A stretch of 64,000 nt of DNA, taken from contig CAYPAV010000017.1 in NCBI GenBank assembly GCA_964408805.1, positions 41,897 through 105,896 on the forward strand, in the 5' to 3' direction. The notes beneath the pieces are model-generated. The model made no database searches. It worked only from the letters and a program-made list of their open reading frames with translations, and was not told where the DNA came from. A program made the position numbers and the translations under genes. Of the stretch, positions 8,609 through 17,223 are shown piece after piece. Every line of letters begins with the position of its first letter. Within the stretch, counting starts at the first letter, position 1. The stretch comes from CAYPAV01 sp964408805. Its GTDB lineage: Bacteria; Pseudomonadota; Alphaproteobacteria; UBA8366.

Positions 8609-9376
8609 CTAGCGCCTGAAGTCGGCACCCTGGCGGTCGAGTTGGCGGACCATCGCGTCCCATTCGAGCTGGCCGACGTCATCGGCGGTGCGGAACCGTT
8701 CGCGCTTCCGCTTGCCCATCTTGTGAACGATGTCGTCGGAGAGCAGGATCAGCTCGTCGCCGAGCGATTGCGCCGCCACCTGGATGGCGCAGGACTGCTC
8801 CAGGTAATAACCGTTCCGGAAGGCCTCCGGCACCGTGCCGCCGACCGAAAGGAGGCCGTGATTGCGCAGCAAGAGATTGTTCTTGTCGGCGAGATCGCGA
8901 CCCAGGCTCGCGCGCTCGTCGAGATCGACCGCCGGCCCCTCGTATTCGTGATAGGCGAGATCGTCGACGACATAGAGCGAATGCTGGCTGAGCGGCAGCA
9001 ATCCGTTCTTGGCCGAAGCGACGGCGATGCTGGCCTTGGTGTGAAGATGGACCGCCGCGTTGACATCGTCGCGCGCCATGTAACACGCACTGTGGATGGT
9101 GAAGCCGGCGGTATTGAAGGCACCCTGCTCGCCGATGACGTTGCCGTCGATATCCATCTTCACCAGGCTGGAAGCGGTCACCTCGTCGAACAGCTCGCCC
9201 CACTGGTTGATGAGGAAGCAGTTCGGCTCGTCCGGGACCCTTGCCGAGAGGTGGGTATAGACGAGGTCGGTCATTCGCAGGTTGTAGAAAATACGATAGA
9301 GCGCCGCCAACTCGCACCTCGTCTCCCATTCCGCGTCGCTGACGTCTTGCTTCTTCACCAAACTTGCTATGGCCAT
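8609..9376 (-). CDS. Class II aldolase/adducin family protein
   Basis: A 255-residue member of the class II aldolase/adducin head family. It has the paired metal-binding histidines in AAVHLHTKAS near residue 110 and the downstream NHGLLSVGGTVPEAF histidine near residue 170, so Zn binding should be intact. The ATG at 9376 has GGAGAGG five bases upstream; the longer TTG start at 9388 would place the ribosome site inside the gene. Upstream on the same strand lies a truncated acyl-CoA-dehydrogenase-like remnant (9533-9671), so this gene probably lost its operon partner. The substrate is unknown. Confidence 0.8.
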   Translation of the reverse strand: MAIASLVKKQDVSDAEWETRCELAALYRIFYNLRMTDLVYTHLSARVPDEPNCFLINQWGELFDEVTASSLVKMDIDGNVIGEQGAFNTAGFTIHSACYMARDDVNAAVHLHTKASIAVASAKNGLLPLSQHSLYVVDDLAYHEYEGPAVDLDERASLGRDLADKNNLLLRNHGLLSVGGTVPEAFRNGYYLEQSCAIQVAAQSLGDELILLSDDIVHKMGKRKRERFRTADDVGQLEWDAMVRQLDRQGADFRR

Positions 9377-9437
9377 GTCCCTCTCCAAGATATTGTCATG
9401 TCGTCGGGCGCCGCCGGGCGCCGTTGCCGAGTAATCT

Positions 9438-12194
9438 GTGTCGTTCGCCGTTGGCGGTCAAATCTTTGTCTGCCGGCCTCATATTTCGATCCGTCCCATG
9501 GACGCGATTTCAGGCAAGGGGACCGCTCTGCTATTGCATCGGGTTGACGTCGGGGACGCCCAGGATCATCTGGCCCAGATTTTCATAGGCGATCTCGCTG
9601 ACCATGAGATGCTGGGCTGCGGCGTTCATGTCGCGGAGGCATTGTTGCAGGATGTTGTTCTCGTAATTCAATGGCGCGGCAAGAACTGGCTAATTCCATC
9701 GAATGCGAATATCAAAAGTAACGCAGAATTGAGATTAGAAGGGATCGAAGTCGACGTATTTTTGAAGGCAATGGGCCGCGCCGGGGCGCCGCTCAATATC
9801 TTGATCCTCGATGCCTGTAGGAATAATCCGTTGCCGGATCGGGAACGCGGGGCGGCGCGGGGGCTGGCGATACAGTCCACCGTGATCAAGGAAACGGCGA
9901 TCCTCTACTCGGCCGCGCTCGGACAAGCCGCGAAGGACGGTCCGCGAGGCGGCCACGGCATGTTCACGGGCGCCTTGTTGAAAGTTCTCGACCAACCAGG
10001 GCTGACGCTGGAGAAAGTGTTCAAGGTGACGGCGACAAAGGTCGCGGCTGCGACGGGCGGGGATCAGACGCCGTGGTTTAATTCCTCGGTTACGAGAGAT
10101 TTCTATTTCAAGGGCGGCCCGCCGGCGCCGCCGGTCGCGACCAGGCCGACCCCCGACAAGGAGACTGTGTTCTGGCAGTCGATTAAGGACAGCAAGGACC
10201 CGGCGGACTACCACGATTATCTGGCGCAGTACCCGAAGGGTGCCTTCGCCCGGTTGGCGAAGCGAAAGATGAAGGAGCTGAGCCGCAAGCAGGTCGTGGT
10301 GGCGCCTCCGCTGAAAGCGAGGCCTATACCGGCCGCCAAACCTGCTATTGGCGTCTACCCATCTAACAAGCCGGGCGACACGTTCCGAGACTGTCCCGAT
10401 TGCCCCGAGATGGTGGTTATCCCGGCGGGGTCGTTCCGGATGGGGGACTTGAGCGGCGGCGGCGATGATGACGAGAAGCCGGTGCACGAGGTTCGGATCG
10501 GCAAGAGTTTCGCTGTAGGCAAGTACGAGGTGACGCGGGGCGAGTTTGCACGGTTCGTTAGTTCGACCGGCCATGACAGCGGGAACGCATGCTTGACCTT
10601 AGAGGGCGGAAATTGGAAGAAGCGGTCGGGCCGAACCTGGCGGAAACCGGGATTTCGCCAAACGGATCGCGAACCGGTTGTTTGTGTGAACTGGCGGGAC
10701 GCGAAGGCGTACTTGTCATGGCTGTCCGGCAAGACGGGGAAGACGTACCGTCTATTGAGCGAGTCGGAATGGGAGTACGTGGCGCGGGCCAAAAGCGGGA
10801 CGAATTACCCGTGGGGAAGCGCGGTCGAATCGGGGAATGCGAACTGCGCTGGTTGCGGAAGCCGATGGGACAGTCGCCAGACGGCGCCGGTGGGCAGCTT
10901 TCGTGCAAACGAGTTCGGTGTTCATGATACGGCGGGCAATGTGTGGGAGTGGTTAGAGGACTGTTCACACGACAACTATGACGGCGCGCCAATAGATGGA
11001 AGGGCATGGATCACCGGAGGTGATTGCACCGACCGCGTTCTTCGCGGAGGCTCCTGGAACTTTATTCCGCGGAACATTCGTTCCGCGGGTCGCTACGGTA
11101 ACGGCACCGCAACCCGGAGCAGCGACACGGGGTTCCGGATTGTGAGGACGCTTTCACCGACGAAGCCTGCCCGGACAACACCGAAGAAACAGCTCGCCGC
11201 CCTAACGCCGCTTTCGTTCACCGTCGAATCTCTCGACGAAACCCGGGTCGTGCTGAAGACCGCCAATGTGCGGGCGCAGCCGACGACAACCTCGGCAAAG
11301 AACGTACGCTTGCAGTCTGGTAGGAAAGTCCAGGTGACGGGCATGACTCGCTACGAAGGGCACGAATGGTATCGAGTATCAGCGGTCCGAATTGGGAGCC
11401 GCACTCTCAGCATTAAAGGCTGGATACATCTCCGGCTATTGAGCAAGCCACTGCCGAAAGCAAAGCCGACTGTTGACGTCTATCTATCGCACCTCAAACC
11501 TGGCGATACTTTCCGAGATTGCACGGATTGTCCGGAGATGGTGATTATCCCGGCTGGGACGTTCCGGATGGGTGATCTGAATGGCACGGGCGGTAGCGAG
11601 GAAAAGCCGGTTCATGAGGTCCGGATCGGTTACAGCATAGCAGTGGGAAAGTTCGAGGTGACGCGGGGCGAATGGGTCGCAGTGATGGGTTCGAACAAGA
11701 GCCTTTACAAGGGCGATCGCCGGCCGGTGAATCAGATAACCTGGGACGAAGCGAAGAGGTATCTACGAAGACTTAATGCTAAGACCGGAAAGGCGTACCG
11801 TCTCTTGACAGAGGCGGAGTGGGAGTACATGGCGCGTGCCGGGAGCGCGAGCACCTATCCGTGGGGCAACGCGATTGATAGGTCGAAAGCGAATTACGGA
11901 AGCCGAGATGGCACGGTTGTAGTGGGGTCATATAGGGCTAACGCGTTTGGGGTGCATGACACGGTGGGGAATGTTTGGGAATGGGTGGAGGACTGCTACG
12001 ATGACAGCTACAGCAGCGCCCCAAGGGATGGCAGTGCCTGGACAACGGAAGGCAATTGCTCCTTCCGCGTTTCTCGCGGCGGCTCCTGGAACAGCAGTCC
12101 GAGGATTGTGCGGTCTGCGGTCCGTAGCCAGAACATCACCACTTCCCGGAGCGACGGCGTCGGGTTCCGAGTTGCGAGGACGCTTTCCCGATAA
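9438..12194 (+). CDS. 5'-truncated caspase-like protein with two SUMF1 modules and an SH3b domain
   Basis: The frame is open from a GTG at 9438, but caspase (peptidase C14) homology starts only at GKNWLIPSN (about 9678). The earlier codons are antisense to an unrelated gene relic. The caspase part keeps the Cys motif ILDACRNNPLP but has lost the His motif (FYAGHG in the paralogue at 45005). Then come one F-W-Q-S-I-type repeat (about 10170-10290), a SUMF1/FGE-sulfatase module (about 10370-11150), an SH3b-like domain (about 11250-11440) and a second SUMF1 module (about 11500-12190). Both modules have RGGSW but lack the FGE cysteines. It may be a pseudogene at its 5' end; the rest is intact. Confidence 0.7.
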   Translation: MSFAVGGQIFVCRPHISIRPMDAISGKGTALLLHRVDVGDAQDHLAQIFIGDLADHEMLGCGVHVAEALLQDVVLVIQWRGKNWLIPSNANIKSNAELRLEGIEVDVFLKAMGRAGAPLNILILDACRNNPLPDRERGAARGLAIQSTVIKETAILYSAALGQAAKDGPRGGHGMFTGALLKVLDQPGLTLEKVFKVTATKVAAATGGDQTPWFNSSVTRDFYFKGGPPAPPVATRPTPDKETVFWQSIKDSKDPADYHDYLAQYPKGAFARLAKRKMKELSRKQVVVAPPLKARPIPAAKPAIGVYPSNKPGDTFRDCPDCPEMVVIPAGSFRMGDLSGGGDDDEKPVHEVRIGKSFAVGKYEVTRGEFARFVSSTGHDSGNACLTLEGGNWKKRSGRTWRKPGFRQTDREPVVCVNWRDAKAYLSWLSGKTGKTYRLLSESEWEYVARAKSGTNYPWGSAVESGNANCAGCGSRWDSRQTAPVGSFRANEFGVHDTAGNVWEWLEDCSHDNYDGAPIDGRAWITGGDCTDRVLRGGSWNFIPRNIRSAGRYGNGTATRSSDTGFRIVRTLSPTKPARTTPKKQLAALTPLSFTVESLDETRVVLKTANVRAQPTTTSAKNVRLQSGRKVQVTGMTRYEGHEWYRVSAVRIGSRTLSIKGWIHLRLLSKPLPKAKPTVDVYLSHLKPGDTFRDCTDCPEMVIIPAGTFRMGDLNGTGGSEEKPVHEVRIGYSIAVGKFEVTRGEWVAVMGSNKSLYKGDRRPVNQITWDEAKRYLRRLNAKTGKAYRLLTEAEWEYMARAGSASTYPWGNAIDRSKANYGSRDGTVVVGSYRANAFGVHDTVGNVWEWVEDCYDDSYSSAPRDGSAWTTEGNCSFRVSRGGSWNSSPRIVRSAVRSQNITTSRSDGVGFRVARTLSR
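9533..9671 (-). pseudogene. 3' remnant of an acyl-CoA-dehydrogenase-like flavoprotein gene
   Basis: On the minus strand an open frame ends at a TAG (9533-9535). Its last roughly 45 codons read as the C-terminus of an acyl-CoA dehydrogenase/flavin monooxygenase: NILQQCLRDMNAAAQHLMVS, then YENLGQMILGVPDVNP. Homology stops at about 9672, exactly where a caspase-like gene fragment begins on the opposite strand. The rest of the flavoprotein gene (over 1 kb) is missing, so this is a truncated relic of an operon that probably continued into the class II aldolase. Confidence 0.65.
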
Positions 12195-12359
12195 CATCCC
12201 AAAACAGCCGACCTGCTGCTCTCCAACAAATCCCCGCAAACTCCCACGAACCCGACCGACAACCGACTGCAGTTGATTGCCGGCACCCGCTACCGCCACG
12301 CGGATCCGGCGCGTCCGATCGAGCACGGCCGGCAGCTGCCGGTTGTCGTCCGCACTCGA

Positions 12360-12705
12360 TCGCTCTACGCCGCTGACCTTGCCGGCCACCCTCGGATTGT
12401 CGACGGTGACACCGTCGTCTTTGATGGCCAACGAACACCCGTCTGCAGGGCATCGACGCGCAAAGACAAAGCAGGCTTGTCATGCCGGCGTTAACCGCAA
12501 GCCATTTAAATGCGGCGTGGGGGCGACCAACGCGCTGCGGGAAACTGTGGGCAGTGGGTCTGGCACCTGTAAGGGAAGCAAGCGAGACCGCTACAAGCGA
12601 CTTATTGCCAAGTGCTACGTTGAGGGAAATGACATCGGTGAGCAGATGGTGCGAATGGGCTGGCCGGTCGCGTCTCGGAAAACCGCGCCGCTCATTTGGC
12701 GCTGA
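12360..12705 (+). pseudogene. Thermonuclease (SNase-like) pseudogene with two frameshifts
   Basis: Three consecutive pieces in three frames read as one Staphylococcal-nuclease-like domain. The first has the VVDGDT-type motif (RIVDGDTVVFDGQR, about 12391). After a frameshift near 12441 the second gives LQGIDAQRQ, against GIDAPE in intact enzymes. After another shift before about 12510 the third gives CGVGATNALRE and then KRDRYKRLIAKCYVEGNDIG with MVRMGW. No single frame spans the domain and the start is unclear. It lies between the double-SUMF1 gene and tRNA-Thr, in a region that looks like a decayed insertion. Confidence 0.7.
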
Positions 12706-12818
12706 ATTCTCCGCTCCGCAGAAGTCGAATTAAAGCGGTTTTCGTACACGAGTGGACCCTATATGGACCCTACTAAAATAAGTTACTTACGATAAATTAC
12801 GTAACCCATTGAAAAACC
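12706..12818. other. AT-rich stretch abutting the 3' end of tRNA-Thr (possible integration scar)
   Basis: This spacer is far more AT-rich than its surroundings. It contains a near-repeat (TGGACCCTATATGGACCCT, 12753-12771) and a GTTAC...GTAAC inverted pair (about 12783-12806). It directly abuts the 3' end of tRNA-Thr, the usual side for integrase-mediated insertion. No integrase gene and no second copy of the tRNA 3' end were found in the window. Confidence 0.35.
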
Positions 12819-12894
12819 TGGTGCCGCAGGAGAGATTCGAACTCCCGACCTACTGATTACAAATCAGTTGCTCTGCCAACTGAGCTACTGCGGC
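12819..12894 (-). tRNA. tRNA-Thr (UGU)
   Basis: A 76-base cloverleaf on the minus strand including an encoded CCA. The acceptor stem GCCGCAG pairs with CTGCGGC. The D-arm AGCTCAGTTGGCAGAGC, the anticodon stem ACTGA/TCAGT with loop TTTGTAA (anticodon TGT), and the T-arm GGGAGTTCGAATCTCTC are all canonical. It decodes ACA. Confidence 0.97.
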
Positions 12895-12999
12895 GGCGGG
12901 ATCAGGGTATGTTCGGACTCGAGCCGATACAAGATCGAAAGAGGGGCCGTTGCGGGGTTTCGTGGCCCGCGGTTGGCCGCGCACCTTGTCGGAAATTGA

Positions 13000-13122
13000 C
13001 CCCATCGTTCCGGGGCGCCGTGAAGCGAACCCGGAACCCACGCCTGAGACTCGCGGTTCAAAAATTTTTCCTGGAATAAAGCGCCCAGGCTTGGATTCCC
13101 GCTTTCGCGGGAATGACGAGCA
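13000..13122. repeat. Dispersed palindromic repeat, genome-wide type
   Basis: The core CCCGCTTTCGCGGG with flanks GGATT and AATGACG (13093-13117) is a palindrome of a type found many times in GC-rich proteobacterial genomes. Its spurious minus-strand translation, HSRESGNPS, is the well-known signature of such repeats. The adjoining 13005-13060 segment looks like part of the same composite element. The whole 12895-13161 interval has no gene. The palindrome lies downstream of the minus-strand threonine synthase gene and may help end its transcript. Confidence 0.7.
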
Positions 13123-13161
13123 TGGCTTCGGTGCGTGACTGGCGTCCTATTGGCCAAATTT

Positions 13162-14394
13162 TCAAAGCTTCGCGAAGTCGATCTCCTCGAACCGATCGAG
13201 GCGTTTGGTCATCGCCGGCATGTCGGCCTTCAGGCCGTTGGCCGAGTTGAAGATGACGACGCGCTCGCCGGCGGCGATCCGGCCCGACGCCAGCTCCTGC
13301 TTATAGGCGAGCCAGCAGGCGGCCCCTTCGGGGCAGAGGTTGAGGCCCTCGGCGTCGGCGACCTTGCGGCGGGCGGGTTCGACCTCGGCGTCGTCGATCG
13401 CGGTCGCGAAACCGTTCGAGTCGTAAATCGCCGCCATGCAGAGCGTATCGCCGAGCGGCTTCGGCACGCGCACGCCGTGGATCGAGGTTTCGACGGGGTC
13501 CCAGGGCTCAGTCACCTCCCGCGCCCCCGTCTCGTAGGCGCGGACCAGGGGCCCGCAATGGATCGACTGGACGGCGACCATGCGGGGGCGCTTCTCGCCG
13601 ATCCAGCCGAGGGCGGCCATCTCCTCGAAGGCCTTCCACATGCCGATCAGCCCGGTGCCGCCGCCGGTCGGGTAGAGGATCACGTCCGGCGGTTCCCAGT
13701 CCAATTGTTGGACCAGTTCGAGCCCCATCGTCTTCTTGCCTTCGATGCGGTAGGGCTCCTTCAGGGTCGAGAAGTCGAACCAGCCCATCTCTTCCGATCC
13801 CCGCCGGACCAGTTCGCCGCAGTGGTTGATGAGCCCGTTGACCCGGTAGACCGTGGCGCCATGGAAGGCGATCTCGCGGACGGTGATCTCCGGCGCGTCC
13901 TCGGGACAGAAGACATAGGCCTCGATCCCGGCGCGGCGGCAATAGGCGGCAAGCGCGGCACCTGCATTGCCGGCCGTCGGCATGGCGATGCGCTCTATGC
14001 CGAAGCGTTTCGCCATCGAGACCGCCATCGCCAGGCCGCGCGCCTTGAAGGAAGCGGTCGGCAAACGGCCCTCGTCCTTGACCAGAACCTCGCCGCCGCC
14101 GAGTGCTCTCGGGAGACGCGTCAGCGGGATCAGCGGCGTCTCGTTCTCGCCGAGACTGACCGCCTCGGCGCGGGAGATCGGCAGCAACTCCTCATAGCGC
14201 CACATATCGCGCGGGCGCCGGCCGAGTTCCGCGCGGTTGAGCGCCGCCCCGACCGCCGACAGATCGTATTGGACGAGGAGCGGCTTGCCGGCGGCCGAGA
14301 CGGTTTGAAGGCGCTCGGCCGGGAGGTGTTCGCCGGTGGCGCCACATTTCAAATGGGTGACGAAATTCGGACGCGCCGCATCGGGTCCGGTCAT
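13162..14394 (-). CDS. thrC: Threonine synthase-like PLP enzyme
   Basis: A 410-residue fold-type II PLP enzyme. The PLP lysine lies in the SFKARG motif (TASFKARGLAMAV), the phosphate-binding glycines in PTAGNAGAALAAY, and a second glycine-rich loop in YPTGGGTGLIGMW. The overall pattern fits threonine synthase (O-phosphohomoserine to threonine and phosphate), though related threonine dehydratase-like paralogues exist. The longer frame from 14511 is not homologous at its start. The ATG at 14394 overlaps the rlmB stop by 3 bases, implying translational coupling, and gives the natural start MTGPDAARPNFVTHLKCG. Confidence 0.8.
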   Translation of the reverse strand: MTGPDAARPNFVTHLKCGATGEHLPAERLQTVSAAGKPLLVQYDLSAVGAALNRAELGRRPRDMWRYEELLPISRAEAVSLGENETPLIPLTRLPRALGGGEVLVKDEGRLPTASFKARGLAMAVSMAKRFGIERIAMPTAGNAGAALAAYCRRAGIEAYVFCPEDAPEITVREIAFHGATVYRVNGLINHCGELVRRGSEEMGWFDFSTLKEPYRIEGKKTMGLELVQQLDWEPPDVILYPTGGGTGLIGMWKAFEEMAALGWIGEKRPRMVAVQSIHCGPLVRAYETGAREVTEPWDPVETSIHGVRVPKPLGDTLCMAAIYDSNGFATAIDDAEVEPARRKVADAEGLNLCPEGAACWLAYKQELASGRIAAGERVVIFNSANGLKADMPAMTKRLDRFEEIDFAKL

Positions 14395-15179
14395 CCGCCC
14401 GTCCTCGTCTTCAATTGGCGCCGCCGCTCGTAGAGGGCGACGGCCGCGGCGGTCGAAACGTTCAGCGTCGCGAACGCGTCCTCTGTCGGCAGTCGGGCCA
14501 CGACATCGCATTCGCCGCGGGTGAGGCGGCGAAGGCCGCTATCCTCGGCACCCAGGACGAGCGCCACCCGGTCCCCATCGGCGGCCGCGTCCAGTGCCGC
14601 CTCGCCCGCGTCGTCGAGACCGACGCACCAGAAATCGTGGCGCTTCATCTCGCCGAGCGCGCGGGCGAGGTTCGTCACCCGGATCAAGGGCACGCTCTCC
14701 AAGGCGCCGCTCGCCGTCTTTGCAAGGGCACCGGTGGCGGGCGGCGCGTGCCGGTCCTGCACCACGAGCCCGGCGGCGCCGAAAGCGGCGGCGGCGCGGA
14801 GGACCGCGCCGACATTCCTCGGGTCGGTCACCTGATCGAGGACCAATAGTGTGGCGCTCTTGCCGGCCCCAGCCAATATTTCGCCGAGATCGGGCCGGTC
14901 GAGCGGTCGGGTCACGAGGGCCAGGCCCTGGTGCACCGCGCCGGCTTCCAACAGGTTTTCGATCTCGTCCCGTCCGACGATCTCGGGGGCGGCCTCCGGC
15001 AGGATCTCGACCAGGCGCAGGGCGGCCTGGCGCGTCGCCATAAGCCGGTCGATCCGCCGGCTTGGGTTGCGAAGCGCCGCCGTGACCGCGTGATGGCCGA
15101 AAAGGACGAGGCGATTCGAGGGCGAAGCGGCGGTATTTTTTCCGCGCCGGCTGATGTTTCTGGTGTTGCGTTTCGTCAT
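14391..15179 (-). CDS. rlmB: 23S rRNA (guanosine-2'-O-)-methyltransferase RlmB (SpoU/TrmH family)
   Basis: A 262-residue SPOUT methyltransferase. After a short basic N-terminus comes the substrate-binding domain (LFGHHAVTAALRNPSRRI) and then the three family motifs: LDQVTDPRNVGAVLRAAAAF (motif 1), LVLGAEDSGLRRLT (motif 2) and LPTEDAFATLNVSTAAAVAL (motif 3). RlmB methylates G2251-equivalent 23S rRNA with AdoMet. The ATG at 15179 is preceded by AAGG at a good distance; the longer frame from 15305 is not family-like. The gene lies just upstream of, and divergent from, tRNA-Tyr, a common alphaproteobacterial arrangement. Confidence 0.9.
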   Translation of the reverse strand: MTKRNTRNISRRGKNTAASPSNRLVLFGHHAVTAALRNPSRRIDRLMATRQAALRLVEILPEAAPEIVGRDEIENLLEAGAVHQGLALVTRPLDRPDLGEILAGAGKSATLLVLDQVTDPRNVGAVLRAAAAFGAAGLVVQDRHAPPATGALAKTASGALESVPLIRVTNLARALGEMKRHDFWCVGLDDAGEAALDAAADGDRVALVLGAEDSGLRRLTRGECDVVARLPTEDAFATLNVSTAAAVALYERRRQLKTRTGG

Positions 15180-15282
15180 TTCAGACCTTAATATCCTGTC
15201 CGTAACGCGGTTCGCAACATACCCGTCACCGCGCGTTCCCGAAAGGAATGGCGTAGTGGCGGCTTTCGTGCTGTTTTTTGAG

Positions 15283-15310
15283 TTGACAAAATGGGGTGCG
15301 TCCATCTTAC
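15283..15310 (+). promoter_or_regulatory. Probable sigma70-type promoter for tRNA-Tyr/tRNA-Gly/tuf
   Basis: A perfect TTGACA -35 box (15283-15288), a 16-base spacer and a weaker -10 (TCTTAC, 15305-15310). The start point would be about 15317, some 30 bases before tRNA-Tyr. No other good promoter is visible before tuf, so the tRNAs and tuf may share this transcript. Confidence 0.55.
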
Positions 15311-15347
15311 TTCGGCGCCCCGCCGGAAGGGATCGGCGGGGACCTTC

Positions 15348-15432
15348 GGAGGGGTGCCTGAGTGGTTAAAAGGGACGGGCTGTAAACCCGTTGGCTATGC
15401 CTACGTTGGTTCGAATCCAACCCCCTCCACCA
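15348..15432 (+). tRNA. tRNA-Tyr (GUA)
   Basis: An 85-base class II tRNA with a long variable arm and encoded CCA. The acceptor GGAGGGG pairs with CCCCTCC; the anticodon stem ACGGG/CCCGT encloses loop CTGTAAA (anticodon GTA); the T-arm is TTGGTTCGAATCCAA. Confidence 0.97.
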
Positions 15433-15463
15433 ACCCTCTCCATCGACCCTCGGGTCGGTATCG

Positions 15464-15538
15464 GCGGGCGTCGTATAATGGCTATTACCCCAGCCTTCCA
15501 AGCTGGTGATACGGGTTCGATCCCCGTCGCCCGCTCCA
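15464..15538 (+). tRNA. tRNA-Gly (UCC)
   Basis: A 75-base cloverleaf with encoded CCA. The acceptor GCGGGCG pairs with CGCCCGC; the anticodon stem CCAGC/GCTGG encloses CTTCCAA (anticodon TCC); the T-arm is CGGGTTCGATCCCCG. It decodes GGA and GGG, 31 bases after tRNA-Tyr. Confidence 0.97.
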
Positions 15539-15647
15539 GCACCCGACTGCTCATGCAGGGGGAACCGCGGTAGAGATCGAAAAATGCCCGGCGGATGTCG
15601 GGCGATGGGCCAACAAGTCTTAGGACGACGAAGAAAGAATAGGGCAG

Positions 15648-16838
<1,191 letters not shown>

Positions 16839-16845
16839 CATAAGA

Positions 16846-16908
16846 GGAATGGTCAGCGCGGCGTCCATTCCCCGGGCGCCGCAGGAACCGGATGGACCTA
16901 GGGAATGG
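16846..16908 (+). promoter_or_regulatory. Candidate rpsJ leader switch: mutually exclusive hairpins over the start codon
   Basis: CCATTCCC (16865-16872) can pair perfectly either with GGAATGG upstream (16846-16852, 7 bp) or with GGGAATGG downstream (16901-16908, 8 bp). The downstream partner contains the rpsJ ATG (16905-16907). Only one pairing can form at a time. rpsJ has no strong ribosome-binding site, which fits structure-controlled initiation. This is a reading of the sequence only. Confidence 0.45.
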
Positions 16909-17213
16909 ACAGTCAAAATATCCGCATACGCCTGAAGGCGTTCGATCACCGCGTGCTCGACCAGTCGACACGCGAGATCGTGAACACCGCGAAGCGAACG
17001 GGCGCCGAGGTCCGCGGACCTATTCCCCTGCCGATCAAAATCGAGCGGTTCACGGTATTGCGCTCGCCGCATATCGATAAGAAGAGCCGCGAGCAATTCG
17101 AAATCAGAACCTACAAGCGCATGCTCGACATCGTCGACCCGACCCCCCAGACGGTCGATGCGCTGATGAAGCTCGACCTCGCCGCCGGCGTAGATGTCGA
17201 GATCAAGCTTTGA
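16905..17213 (+). CDS. rpsJ: 30S ribosomal protein S10
   Basis: A 102-residue S10, normal length, first gene of the S10 operon. The family segments RIRLKAFDHRVLDQSTREIV and GPIPLPIKIERFTVLRSPH are intact; the latter contains the loop that binds NusB in antitermination. The ATG lies inside a potential hairpin arm (see the leader feature) and lacks a clear Shine-Dalgarno sequence. It lies 66 bases after tuf and 10 bases before rplC. Besides its place in the 30S head, S10 links transcription to translation through NusG/NusB. Confidence 0.98.
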   Translation: MDSQNIRIRLKAFDHRVLDQSTREIVNTAKRTGAEVRGPIPLPIKIERFTVLRSPHIDKKSREQFEIRTYKRMLDIVDPTPQTVDALMKLDLAAGVDVEIKL

Positions 17214-17223
17214 GGATCGGACG

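Noticed and set aside
9438..9670. First roughly 78 codons of the 918-codon open frame as a natural N-terminus
   Set aside because: They are the complement of a flavoprotein C-terminus and match nothing in their own frame, so the true caspase-like sequence starts at about 9678.
12885..13157. A 90-codon minus-strand frame containing HSRESGNPS
   Set aside because: This is the spurious translation of a dispersed palindromic repeat and crosses the tRNA-Thr gene.
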